From Roseiarcus sp963813555 (GTDB lineage: Bacteria; Pseudomonadota; Alphaproteobacteria; Rhizobiales; Beijerinckiaceae): 64,000 nt of DNA. The notes beneath the pieces were generated by a model. It did not search any database, was not told the DNA's origin, and saw only the letters and a program-made list of their open reading frames with translations. Each line of letters opens with the position of its first letter. The first letter of the stretch is position 1. Below are positions 1 through 8,294 of this stretch, piece by piece. The stretch covers positions 930,001 to 994,000 of the forward strand of contig CAWEZX010000002.1 in NCBI GenBank assembly GCA_963813555.1, read 5' to 3'. The translations under genes were made by a program, and so were the position numbers.

Positions 1-2
1 CC

Positions 3-617
3 GGTCCGTCGTATTCCGTCCAGCAGTTAGAGGGCGTCGGCCCTATGTCGCTGGTTCTCTGGTGCGTCTTCGTGTTCGTGCAAACCGTCAAGCATCGTGA
101 CTATTTCCTCGATGCTCCGGGCTACGGTGATTCTGGCGAAGCATTACACAACGCTCCGGGCGTCCTGACCAGGCTTTTGAGCCTTGTCCTGCTGGTCGTT
201 TCGCTTGCCGCGGTCGTACTGCTGGCCAAGACGCTGTCCTATCCGGTCGACGCAGCCATCGGCGCGGCGGGGCTGCCGAAGGCCTTCGTTGGCGTCGTCA
301 TCGCCCTCATCGTGCTCATGCCAGAGGGGCTCGCCGCGATAAAGTCCGCCCTTCGCAATCGGCTGCAGAAGAGCATCAACCTTACGCTCGGCTCGGTCAT
401 CGCCAGCATCGGCCTGACGATTCCAACGGTCGCGCTTGTCTCGCTCGTGCTTAACCGGCAGATCGCGCTCGGCGTTTCGCAAACCGACATGACGCTGCTC
501 ATTCTAACCCTCTACATTGCCGCTCTCACCCTCGGGACAGTGCGCACGACCGTACTGCAAGGCGCCGTGCATCTCGTCATCTTCGCCGCGTTCTTGCTGG
601 TGTCGGCCGTGCCGTAG
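3..617 (+). CDS. chaA: Ca2+/H+ antiporter, ChaA type (5' part outside window)
   Basis: C-terminal part of a CaCA-family cation/proton antiporter of the inner membrane. The frame is open to the left edge of the window, so the start is missing; the ATG at 45 is internal. The segment after the QTVKHRDYF motif contains several hydrophobic helices and the second family repeat, around the MPEGLAAIKSALRN motif, whose acidic residue takes part in ion binding in this family. About 200 residues are present, roughly half of the usual 360. Intact to its stop codon. Substrate (Ca2+, possibly Na+ or K+) is inferred from family membership only. Confidence 0.85.
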   Translation, partial: GPSYSVQQLEGVGPMSLVLWCVFVFVQTVKHRDYFLDAPGYGDSGEALHNAPGVLTRLLSLVLLVVSLAAVVLLAKTLSYPVDAAIGAAGLPKAFVGVVIALIVLMPEGLAAIKSALRNRLQKSINLTLGSVIASIGLTIPTVALVSLVLNRQIALGVSQTDMTLLILTLYIAALTLGTVRTTVLQGAVHLVIFAAFLLVSAVP

Positions 618-684
618 ATCGCGCCCGCCAACGCCCGGCGCGCGGGCGGTCGGCGAATTCGCTCATGAAGGAGGATTGTGCGAA

Positions 685-1623
685 ATGAGAATTCTCGTAG
701 TCGGAGCCGGCGCAGTTGGCGGCTATTTCGGCGGACGTCTGCTGCAGGCGGGCCGCGACGTGACGTTTCTCGTTCGGCCGCGCCGGGCCGCGGAGCTCGC
801 TAAACACGGGTTGACGATTCGCAGCCGCCTTGACGATTTCCACCGTCCCTCGCCGCCGATTGTGCTGCAGGAAGGCCTTGCAGAGCCGTTCGACCTTGTG
901 CTGCTGAGCTGCAAAGCCTACGACTTGGACGGCGCGATGGCGTCATTTGGCAAGGCGGTCGGTCCGGGAACGGCGATCCTGCCGCTGCTGAACGGCATGT
1001 TGCACCTCGATCGGCTCGCTGATCGCTTCGGAATCGAGCGCGTGCTCGGCGGGCAATGTGTTATTTCGGCCACCCTCGGCGCGGACGGCGCCATCATCCA
1101 CCTCAACGATCTTCATGCGTTGAGCTTCGGCGAACTGGACGGTTCTCGCACGCCGCGGATCGAGACCATCGCCTCGGCACTGCTTGATGCCGGCTTCGAT
1201 GCCCGGCTCAGCGACGAGATCCGGCAGGAGATGTGGGAGAAGTGGGTGTTCATCGCCACGGCCGCAGGCATCACCTGCCTGATGCGGGCGGCGGTTGGCG
1301 ATTATGTCGCCGCCGGCGCCGCCGATCTCGCGACCGCGCTCCTGACGGAATGCGCGTCAATCGGGGCCGCCGAAGGCTTTCCGCCACGTGAGCCGGCGCT
1401 GGAGCGGGCGCGGGCGGTGCTGACCGCCGCTGGTTCGCCGCTGAAAGCCTCGATGCTGCGCGACATCGAAGGCGGCAAGCCGGTTGAAGGCGACCAGATC
1501 CTCGGCGATCTACAGCGCCGCGCACGGAACCCGGACGACCGTTCGCTGCTGCGCATCGCCACCCTTCATGTGAAGGCCTACGACGCGGGACGGAAGCGCG
1601 GCGAGATCGCCGCCAAGCCGTGA
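685..1623 (+). CDS. 2-dehydropantoate 2-reductase (ApbA/PanE family)
   Basis: NADPH-dependent reductase of the ketopantoate reductase family, which makes pantoate for coenzyme A. The 312-residue protein begins with the Rossmann motif GAGAVGGYFGG; LLSCKAYDL, the LLNG block and the helix with MWEKWVFIA follow, and the C-terminal domain carries ASMLRDIEGG. The ATG at 685 was chosen because AAGGAGGA lies about 10 bases upstream; the frame stays open further upstream without a better site. The catalytic helix keeps the lysine, but the usual asparagine is not obvious, so it may act on another 2-keto acid. Substrate is family-level inference. Confidence 0.85.
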   Translation: MRILVVGAGAVGGYFGGRLLQAGRDVTFLVRPRRAAELAKHGLTIRSRLDDFHRPSPPIVLQEGLAEPFDLVLLSCKAYDLDGAMASFGKAVGPGTAILPLLNGMLHLDRLADRFGIERVLGGQCVISATLGADGAIIHLNDLHALSFGELDGSRTPRIETIASALLDAGFDARLSDEIRQEMWEKWVFIATAAGITCLMRAAVGDYVAAGAADLATALLTECASIGAAEGFPPREPALERARAVLTAAGSPLKASMLRDIEGGKPVEGDQILGDLQRRARNPDDRSLLRIATLHVKAYDAGRKRGEIAAKP

Positions 1624-1690
1624 GGCTTGCGCCGGCAGGCGCCTTGGTATATGCGCCAGCGTTTCGCCAACATTCGAAGGAGAAAACGCC

Positions 1691-1927
1691 TTGGCGGAGG
1701 TCGCGCCGATCAACTGGACCAATGCGATGACGCTGATCTGCGTCGCCATACTTGTGGGCACGGAGCTCGTGGGCGCCGGCGCCGCCGCAGGCTGGGCGAT
1801 CGGCGGCCTGTTCCAGCTTGGCGAGACCGTCACCCGCATGTTGGAAGGCGCGCTCATTCTCACCGCGCTAACCGGGCTTTTCTATTTCCTGCGCGCGGCG
1901 GTCTCGCACGAGCCGATCCGCGGCTAA
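1691..1927 (+). CDS. small membrane protein of unknown function
   Basis: A 78-residue protein with a TTG start at 1691 preceded by AAGGAGA at good spacing. It has two hydrophobic stretches (about residues 14-38 and 50-68), separated by a short LGETVTR linker, so it is probably a two-helix inner-membrane protein. It lies between the PanE-like gene and the HAD phosphatase on the same strand and may share their transcript. I do not recognise the family. Support comes from the ribosome site, the membrane topology and the tight fit between genes. Confidence 0.6.
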   Translation: MAEVAPINWTNAMTLICVAILVGTELVGAGAAAGWAIGGLFQLGETVTRMLEGALILTALTGLFYFLRAAVSHEPIRG

Positions 1928-1959
1928 TCGGCGGCGCGTAGCGCAATGCCGAAACGCCA

Positions 1960-2646
1960 ATGATGAGGCCCAATCGGCGAACCGTTCTGCTGGTCGATCT
2001 GGACGGAACGCTGACCGATCCCGCCGAGGGCATCATCGGCTGTTTCCGTCTTGCGCTCGAAGCATTGGGACGAAGGCCGCCGGCTGCCGCCGAACTGAAC
2101 TGGATTATCGGCCCGCCTCTGCGCGGATGTTTCGCCGAGGCGCTGGGCGGCGAAGGTGATCCTGAGGAGGCGCTCAAGATCTATCGTGGCCGGTATTCGA
2201 CCGAGGGTCTTTTCGAAGCTGTCGTCTATGACGGCGTGAAGGAGACGCTCGCCGACTTGCGCGCCGCTCGAATGCGCCTCTTTCTTTGCACGGCGAAACC
2301 CCTCGTCTACGCGGAGCGCATCCTCAGCCACTTCGACCTTGAGCATCACTTCGAGGCGGCCTATGGCGACGAGCTTGGCGGCCGCTTTCAGGACAAGGCG
2401 GATCTGGTTGCTCATATTCTCAAGAGTGAAGGGCTTAAGGCCGAAGATTGCTGCATGTGGGGCGATCGCAAACATGACGTCCTGGCCGCGAGCCGGAACG
2501 GAATCCCGACAATTGGCGCGCTTTGGGGCTATGGCGGCGCCGACGAGCTTCGTGTGGCAGGCGCGGCAGCCCTCTGCGAAGCGCCCTCGCAGGTTCCTGC
2601 GGCATTCTATGCGCTTCCACGCGCCGCCCGCGTGCCAGCATCATGA
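1960..2646 (+). CDS. HAD hydrolase, phosphoglycolate phosphatase-like
   Basis: A 228-residue haloacid-dehalogenase-superfamily phosphatase. Motif I is VDLDGTLTD (nucleophile and acid/base aspartates), motif II is the CTAKP region, the conserved lysine is in QDKADLV, and motif III/IV is MWGDRKHD with metal-binding aspartate. A helical C1 cap lies between motifs I and II, as in Gph/pyrophosphatase PpaX relatives. The stop overlaps the start of the downstream peptidase by four bases (ATGA), implying translational coupling. The natural phosphate ester is not readable from sequence; 2-phosphoglycolate is the usual annotation. Confidence 0.82.
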   Translation: MMRPNRRTVLLVDLDGTLTDPAEGIIGCFRLALEALGRRPPAAAELNWIIGPPLRGCFAEALGGEGDPEEALKIYRGRYSTEGLFEAVVYDGVKETLADLRAARMRLFLCTAKPLVYAERILSHFDLEHHFEAAYGDELGGRFQDKADLVAHILKSEGLKAEDCCMWGDRKHDVLAASRNGIPTIGALWGYGGADELRVAGAAALCEAPSQVPAAFYALPRAARVPAS

Positions 2647-4778
2647 TCAGCAAGCGATTGGAGCGCGGAGCGGGCTCGCAAGCCGCGATCCCGGCGCCGC
2701 CCCGAGCCGTGGGCCGGCCCGTGACGCTCTCCGCACACGGCCTCTCGTGGACGGATGAATACGCGTGGATCCGGGCCGACAATTGGCGCGAGGTGCTGCG
2801 CGATCCGAGCCGGCTGCCGGCCGACATCCGGACTCTCCTGGAGGCTGAGAACGCCTATTCCGACGCGGTGTTGACGCCGACGCTCAGCTTGCAGAAAGAG
2901 CTCAAGCGCGAAATGCGCGCGCGTCTCAAAGAGGATGACAGCGAGCCACCGCAGGTGGATGGGCCGTGGGCGTACTACTCGCGCTTTCGTCCCGGCGGCC
3001 AACGCCGCATCTATTGCCGGAAGCCTCGCGAAGGCGGCGCGGAGACAGTGCTGATCGACGGTGACGCGCGGGCCGAGGGAAAGGCGTTTTTTCATCTCGC
3101 TGGCGCGCGTCGTTCACCCGATCATTCAAAATTCGCGTGGTCCTCCGACGACCTCGGCTCCGAGATGCTGACAATTTCGATCCGTGACCTTGAGCGCGAG
3201 ACGGACCTTGTCGACCTTGTCGTCGGGGCGACCGGGGACATCGTCTGGACGCGCGATTCGCGGGCGTTTCTTTATATCGAGCAGGACGAAAGCCACCGCC
3301 CTTGCCGGGTCATGCTGCATCGGCTGGGCACGGCGCAGACTGACGACGTCGAGATATTCGTGGAAGTCGACGCGGCCTGGTTCATCGGCATCGAGCCGAC
3401 TCGTCTTGGCCGCGCGGCCATTGTCTCCGTACATGGCCACGACGCTTCCGAAGCATTGGTCGTCGATCTCGATCATCCAACAACTCCGCCTCGCATCGTC
3501 GCGCCGCGCCGCGCGAGGTTGCACTACGATGTGATGGATCACGGCGATCGTTTCTTTATCCGCACCAACGCGGACGCACCCGACTTCAAGATCGTCGTGG
3601 CGCCCCGCGATGCGCCGCAGGAGCCGAACTGGCGCGATTTCATAAACGAGCGCTATGGACGCTTTATCGCCGACGCGACCGTGTTCAGAGACCAGCTCGT
3701 GCTGCTCATGCGCGAGATGAGCCGGCCGCACCTCGTTGTCTTCGACTTGAAAAGCGGCGAATCGCACGAGATCGCATTTGACGAGGAGACCTACATTCTG
3801 AGGCTGGAGCCGGTCTACGAATTCGGTACCTCAGTCATCCGGTTCAGCTGCTCGTCGCCGACAACGCCGCAGGAAACCTACGACTACGATGTCGTCAGTC
3901 GGCGCCGCACACTCATCAAGCGGCAGACAATCCCAGGCGGCTTCGACCCGAGCCTTTATATCGCACGTCTCGTTCTGGCCCCAGCTGGCGAAGGCGAGAG
4001 CGTGCCGGTGTCGCTCCTTTACAAGCGGGACGCGAAGCTCGACGGATCGGCGCCGTTGCTCATCACAGGTTACGGCGCCTACGGTTACGCGGTCGAGGCG
4101 AGTTTCTCCACCAACCGTTTCTCGCTCGTCGACCGCGGCTTCGTGTTCGCGATCGCCCATGTGCGAGGCGGCACCGACAAAGGCTGGCGCTGGTACGAAA
4201 ACGGCAAGCTCGCCAACAAGCCAAACACCTTCCGCGATTTCCTCGCCGCTGCGCGGTTCCTCATCGCCGAGGGCTTTACCAGTGCGGGGCGGATCGTAGC
4301 TCAGGGCGGCAGCGCTGGCGGTTTGCTAATGGGCGCGGTCGCCAATCTTGCGCCGGACCTGTTCGCCGGAATCATCGCCGACGTGCCGTTCGTCGACGTG
4401 CTGGCGACAATGCTTGACGCGAGCTTGCCGTTGACCCCGCCCGAATGGCTGGAATGGGGCGATCCGATCCACGACAAGGCGGCGTTCGAGACCATCCGCG
4501 CCTATAGCCCGATCGACAACGTGCGCCCTCAGCGCTATCCGGCGATCCTGGCGCTGGCCGGCCTAACTGACCCTCGCGTGACCTACTGGGAGCCCGCCAA
4601 ATGGGTCGCGCGCCTGCGAGCGGTGATGACCGGCGGCGGGCCAATCTTGTTGCGCACCGCAATGGAGGCCGGGCACGGCGGCCAATCGGGACGCTACGAC
4701 CGGCTCGAGGACGTCGCCCGCCAAGATGCCTTCGCTATTGCCTGCGTCGAAGGCGGGCTTTGGCCGACGCTGGGGTGA
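2643..4778 (+). CDS. ptrB: oligopeptidase B (S9 prolyl oligopeptidase family)
   Basis: Serine peptidase of family S9A that cleaves short peptides after basic residues. The 711-residue protein has an N-terminal seven-bladed propeller and a C-terminal alpha/beta hydrolase domain. Catalytic serine sits in QGGSAGG, followed by the family block DVPFVDVL and TMLDASLPLTP. Catalytic aspartate is in AGLTDPRVTYWEPAKWVARL and histidine in AGHGGQSGRY, all closely matching E. coli PtrB as I recall it. Start at 2643 is the ATG overlapping the HAD stop. No signal peptide is visible, so it is probably cytoplasmic. Confidence 0.9.
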   Translation: MISKRLERGAGSQAAIPAPPRAVGRPVTLSAHGLSWTDEYAWIRADNWREVLRDPSRLPADIRTLLEAENAYSDAVLTPTLSLQKELKREMRARLKEDDSEPPQVDGPWAYYSRFRPGGQRRIYCRKPREGGAETVLIDGDARAEGKAFFHLAGARRSPDHSKFAWSSDDLGSEMLTISIRDLERETDLVDLVVGATGDIVWTRDSRAFLYIEQDESHRPCRVMLHRLGTAQTDDVEIFVEVDAAWFIGIEPTRLGRAAIVSVHGHDASEALVVDLDHPTTPPRIVAPRRARLHYDVMDHGDRFFIRTNADAPDFKIVVAPRDAPQEPNWRDFINERYGRFIADATVFRDQLVLLMREMSRPHLVVFDLKSGESHEIAFDEETYILRLEPVYEFGTSVIRFSCSSPTTPQETYDYDVVSRRRTLIKRQTIPGGFDPSLYIARLVLAPAGEGESVPVSLLYKRDAKLDGSAPLLITGYGAYGYAVEASFSTNRFSLVDRGFVFAIAHVRGGTDKGWRWYENGKLANKPNTFRDFLAAARFLIAEGFTSAGRIVAQGGSAGGLLMGAVANLAPDLFAGIIADVPFVDVLATMLDASLPLTPPEWLEWGDPIHDKAAFETIRAYSPIDNVRPQRYPAILALAGLTDPRVTYWEPAKWVARLRAVMTGGGPILLRTAMEAGHGGQSGRYDRLEDVARQDAFAIACVEGGLWPTLG

Positions 4779-4802
4779 GGTCCCGCGGCTGCGAGCGGCA
4801 TC

Positions 4803-5813
4803 TCAGCTTCGCCTGACGGAGACTGGCGGATACGACAAATAGGCCAGCCTCTTCATCTCGCTACGCATCGTCGCCACGACATCGAGGATCAGTCCAGCGA
4901 GGCAGCTCAAGAAGCCGATGATGATCAGGCCTATGGCCAGGACAGCCGTCGGCAGTCGGGGCACCAATCCCGTTTCGAAATAGGTTTGCGCCAGCGGAAT
5001 CGCCAGCGCCACTGCGGCTAGGATTAGGACTGCGCCGACTAGACCGAAGAACTGCAACGGACGCTCGTTGCGTACGAGATCGAAAATGAGGCGAAGGATT
5101 TTAGCCCCGTCCCGAAAGGTGCTGAGCTTGCTCACAGACCCTGAAGGACGTTCGCCGTACGCGGTGAATTCTTCCGCGGACGGCATGCGCAGTTCCAGCG
5201 CGTGCACGGTCAATTCGGTTTCGATTTCGAAGCCCCGCGACATCGCGGGAAAGGATTTGGCGTAGCGGCGAGAAAAGACTTTGTAGCCAGACAACATATC
5301 GGTGAATTGCTTGCCGAAAATATTCCGCACCATTGAGGTCAAGACATAATTGCCGAAGCGATGGCCTCTTCGGTAAGCTTCCATGCTCTGGGAGACTCGC
5401 GCGCCATTGACGAAGTCGAGATTTTCCTCGATCGCTCGGCGAACCATGCGCGGGGCGGCTTGAGCGTCATAGGTCGCATCGCCGTCCACCAGCACAAAGA
5501 TGTCGGCGTCAATGTCCGCAAACATGCGACGCACGACATTTCCTTTTCCCTGGCGAGGCTCGTTGCGAACCACCGCGCCCGCGCCCTGAGCAATTTCGTT
5601 GGTGCGATCGGTCGAATTGTTGTCGTAAACATATACCGTCGCGAAAGGTAAAGCCTCGCGAAAGGCATTTACGGTTTTCCCGACGGTCAATTCTTCATTG
5701 AAACATGGCACAAGCACTGCGATTTCGTGCTTGCACCCAATCGGTTCAATCCCGGACTTTGAACTGGCTACGCTCGCCGTCATTCTATCAATCTTTCCTT
5801 CGCCGAGACTCAT
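4803..5813 (-). CDS. family 2 glycosyltransferase, DPM1/GtrB-like
   Basis: Membrane-anchored GT2 enzyme likely to transfer a sugar from a nucleotide donor to polyprenyl phosphate or a glycan. The GT-A domain shows AVLVPCFNEE, DNNSTDRT, RQGKGNVVR and the metal-binding block VDGDATYD. The C-terminus (about the last 100 residues) has two transmembrane helices, as in dolichol/undecaprenyl-phosphate glycosyltransferases. Start is uncertain: the longest frame begins inside yacG; the ATG at 5813 (GAGAAG upstream) and that at 5783 (AAGGA upstream) are both better. It is last in the infA-maf-yacG transcription unit. Confidence 0.8.
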   Translation of the reverse strand: MSLGEGKIDRMTASVASSKSGIEPIGCKHEIAVLVPCFNEELTVGKTVNAFREALPFATVYVYDNNSTDRTNEIAQGAGAVVRNEPRQGKGNVVRRMFADIDADIFVLVDGDATYDAQAAPRMVRRAIEENLDFVNGARVSQSMEAYRRGHRFGNYVLTSMVRNIFGKQFTDMLSGYKVFSRRYAKSFPAMSRGFEIETELTVHALELRMPSAEEFTAYGERPSGSVSKLSTFRDGAKILRLIFDLVRNERPLQFFGLVGAVLILAAVALAIPLAQTYFETGLVPRLPTAVLAIGLIIIGFLSCLAGLILDVVATMRSEMKRLAYLSYPPVSVRRS

Positions 5814-5856
5814 AGTGGCAACTTCTCGCGGACCGAGCGTCGCCCCTTCGGGCGGA

Positions 5857-6063
5857 CTACTCCTCGTCGCCGGGCTCAGGCTTGGCGTTGGGGCCGGGGA
5901 TGACATAACTCCCTTTCAGCCAGCGATGAAGGTCGACGTCGGCGCAGCGCTTTGAGCAGAATGGGTCATAAAGCTCGCTGCGCGGCTTGCCGCAGATCGG
6001 GCAGGTCCGCTCGCCTTTACCCAGAGCGGGCTTGGCGCGGGCATTGTCGTCGTTGCCGGTCAT
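5857..6063 (-). CDS. yacG: DNA gyrase inhibitor YacG
   Basis: A 68-residue zinc-binding protein with four cysteines, CPICGKP and FCSKRCADVDL, the signature of the YacG family, whose members bind one Zn2+ and inhibit DNA gyrase in E. coli. The RWLKGSYVIPG segment after the second pair is also characteristic. The start codon overlaps the maf stop by four bases, so it is translationally coupled in an infA-maf-yacG operon. Confidence 0.93.
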   Translation of the reverse strand: MTGNDDNARAKPALGKGERTCPICGKPRSELYDPFCSKRCADVDLHRWLKGSYVIPGPNAKPEPGDEE

Positions 6064-6728
6064 TGAACGAGGCTCGCGCCCCAGCGATGGTGGACATGAT
6101 AACCTTCCCCGGCGAGCAACGCAGCCGTTTCAGCGAGCGGCAGGCCGACGACATTGGAGTAGGAGCCGACCAGCTGCTCAGCGAACGCGCCGGCGAGCCC
6201 TTGGATCGCATAACCGCCGGCCTTGCCGCGCCATTCGCTGCTCGCCAGATAAGCCAGGATCTCACTATGGGACAGGCGCTTGAACCGGAGGCGGGTCTCG
6301 ACCACACGACGCCGCACGGCGCCGCTCCGGGTGACAAGCGCAAGGCCGGTGAAGATGCGATGGCCGCGGCCGGACAAGAGAGTGAGGCATGCCTCCGCCT
6401 CATCGCGTGTCTCGCATTTCGGCAAGATGCGCCGGCCGACGCCAACCACCGTGTCGGCCGCAAGCGTCAGGCACGGGGCGAGATCCGCCCGCTCGCCCGC
6501 CATCGCCGCCGAAGCGAGCGCCTTCTGTCCGGCCAGCCGTTCGGCGAGCGCGCGCGGCCCTTCGCGCGGGCGTAGTGTTTCGTCGATCTCGGCCGGCAGC
6601 ACCGCATCGGGCTCAACGCCGATCTGCGCCAGGAGCGCAAGCCGGCGCGGCGAAGCCGACCCCAGCACGAGACGAAGGCCGGAGTGCGGGGCGGAGCAAT
6701 CGTCGCGCCGCCCGAGAGTCAGGGTCAT
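6060..6728 (-). CDS. maf: Maf-like nucleoside triphosphate pyrophosphatase
   Basis: House-cleaning pyrophosphatase of the Maf/Ham1 fold, which hydrolyses non-canonical or modified NTPs. The 222-residue protein has the N-terminal motif LGSASPRRLALL, the catalytic segment AADTVVGVG, and the C-terminal AGGYAIQGLAG and GSYSNVVGLPL blocks. Both ends overlap neighbours by four bases (infA before, yacG after), so it sits in the middle of a tightly coupled operon. The exact preferred substrate (dTTP/UTP type or m7GTP type) is not assigned. Confidence 0.92.
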   Translation of the reverse strand: MTLTLGRRDDCSAPHSGLRLVLGSASPRRLALLAQIGVEPDAVLPAEIDETLRPREGPRALAERLAGQKALASAAMAGERADLAPCLTLAADTVVGVGRRILPKCETRDEAEACLTLLSGRGHRIFTGLALVTRSGAVRRRVVETRLRFKRLSHSEILAYLASSEWRGKAGGYAIQGLAGAFAEQLVGSYSNVVGLPLAETAALLAGEGYHVHHRWGASLVQ

Positions 6729-6943
6729 TTGAAGCGGTAAGTAATGCGCCCCTTGGTCAGATCGTAGGGCGTCATCTCCACGAGCACCTTGTCGCCGGCC
6801 AGCACGCGGATGCGGTTCTTGCGCATCTTGCCCGCGGTATGAGCGATGATTTCGTGGTCGTTCTCGAGTTTGACGCGGAAGGTCGCGTTGGGCAGCAACT
6901 CGACGACGAATCCGGGGAATTCAAGCAGTTCTTCTTTCGACAT
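6725..6943 (-). CDS. infA: translation initiation factor IF-1
   Basis: A 72-residue OB-fold protein with the near-invariant blocks LPNATFRVKLEN, HTAGKMRKNRIRVLAGD and PYDLTKGRITYR. IF-1 occupies the ribosomal A site during initiation. First gene of the infA-maf-yacG-GT2 unit on the minus strand; the 188 bases upstream, between it and the hydrolase gene, should hold the promoter. Length and sequence are exactly as expected for the family. Confidence 0.97.
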   Translation of the reverse strand: MSKEELLEFPGFVVELLPNATFRVKLENDHEIIAHTAGKMRKNRIRVLAGDKVLVEMTPYDLTKGRITYRFK

Positions 6944-7081
6944 AAGGCTCCTTGTCGTATCGGCGCGCCGCCGAAAGGCAAACGGCGGCGACCCTTAACG
7001 GGCCCTAGCACGCCGGCGGCAGGCTGTCATACCGCCGCAAGATCGTAAGATCGAATGCGCCACCCGCCCGGAATCGCCCAA

Positions 7082-7099
7082 GGCCCGTTCTTCCGGGCC
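7082..7099 (-). terminator. weak hairpin downstream of the hydrolase gene
   Basis: GGCCCG and CGGGCC pair around a six-base loop 33 bases past the stop codon at 7132. There is no T run on either strand, so this could be a transcription-stop or processing hairpin but is not a convincing intrinsic terminator. Confidence 0.3.
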
Positions 7100-7131
7100 G
7101 CAGTTTATCGGCGCGCGCGTGTCAAACCAAG

Positions 7132-8175
7132 CTACTTCAGAGCCGTGGCGTCCGATTCGTTCAGGAATCCGAGGACCTCGTGAAAGAACTGCATGCGGTT
7201 TTTTTCCAGCATGACGGTATGTGTGCCCTCGCCGAGCTCGACAAAGCGCTTGTAAGGCGCGCCCGTCAGCTTGGCGAAATAGGCGTGCGCCATATAGCTC
7301 GGAAGATCGGCGTCCCATTCCGCGTGGATGAGGAGGGTCGGCACCGTGATCTTGCCCGGATCGTAGAACGGCTTTCCGGCCATCCAGTACTTGGTGAACT
7401 CGGCCACCACGCCATTGGCGGCGCGAAGCTTGGGCGGGTCCATTTTGCTGCCGACGGGATCGGTGGCGAGCGTTGCGTTCCACCAGTGGTCGAAGACGCC
7501 GGGCGGGATCAACGCCGCCTGTTTGTCCTCGGGAACACCTCTGAGCCAGCGCGCTTTCGCAGAGTCCTTCGCCACCAGGCGATAGGCGGGGATCGCGCTC
7601 GTCGGCGGCTCTTTCGGAGGTTGAAAGGTCCAGGCCGGCGCATAGAGGACAAGCCGGTTGATCTTGTCATTGTGCTGCGCTGTGTAGTTCCCCGCGATCG
7701 ACGTGCCCCAGGACCAGCCCATGAGGTCGAGTTTGGGGATGCTGCGCTGCGCCAGAATATAGTCGACCGCCGCGCCGAGATCGGCGCCGGCCTCATCTGA
7801 AGTCGCGATCGGCTTATTCGCTTCGGGCGGCTGATCCATTTCCGGCGGACGGGTCGAGCGCCCGTACGACCGCACGTCGACCAGATAGACGTCGAAGCCG
7901 TTCCGAGCGAACAGATCCATCATCGACACGCCTTCAATCGGCAGGTCGAAACTTGTTTCCGAAGGATATGTGGCGCCGTGAATGAAGAGCAGCGTCTTGT
8001 CTGGGGAAAAGGATGTCATGCCCTCCGCATGCTTGTTGCGAACAAAGAGTTTGATGCCCGGATCGGACGAGGGGATCATCGCATCGGTGGTCGTCAGGGG
8101 CGGCGATTGTGCGAAAGCAGCAGCGGACAAAGCGGAACACATTACCATCGCCGAGCAGACGATTCGAAAGCCCAT
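7132..8175 (-). CDS. exported alpha/beta hydrolase
   Basis: A 347-residue alpha/beta-fold hydrolase with an N-terminal signal peptide (hydrophobic core IVCSAMVMCSALSAAAFA, likely cut after AFA). The oxyanion region is LLFIHGATYPSE, the nucleophile elbow GWSWGTS, the acid HAEWDADLP, and the histidine GEGTHTVM. Start at 8175 has GGGAGGAA seven bases upstream, better than the in-frame ATG at 8208. Transcribed alone. Substrate is unknown; the family includes esterases and C-C hydrolases, and secretion to the periplasm is predicted from the signal peptide. Confidence 0.82.
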   Translation of the reverse strand: MGFRIVCSAMVMCSALSAAAFAQSPPLTTTDAMIPSSDPGIKLFVRNKHAEGMTSFSPDKTLLFIHGATYPSETSFDLPIEGVSMMDLFARNGFDVYLVDVRSYGRSTRPPEMDQPPEANKPIATSDEAGADLGAAVDYILAQRSIPKLDLMGWSWGTSIAGNYTAQHNDKINRLVLYAPAWTFQPPKEPPTSAIPAYRLVAKDSAKARWLRGVPEDKQAALIPPGVFDHWWNATLATDPVGSKMDPPKLRAANGVVAEFTKYWMAGKPFYDPGKITVPTLLIHAEWDADLPSYMAHAYFAKLTGAPYKRFVELGEGTHTVMLEKNRMQFFHEVLGFLNESDATALK

Positions 8176-8294
8176 ATCAATTCCTCCCGACGCCACTCGA
8201 AACGTCATGCCTTATAAGGAGCAGGGACAATGAGGGCCAGAACCGGAGAGCGCCTTGAGGGGCGGCATGATCCGCGCTTTTCCACCGTCGATCG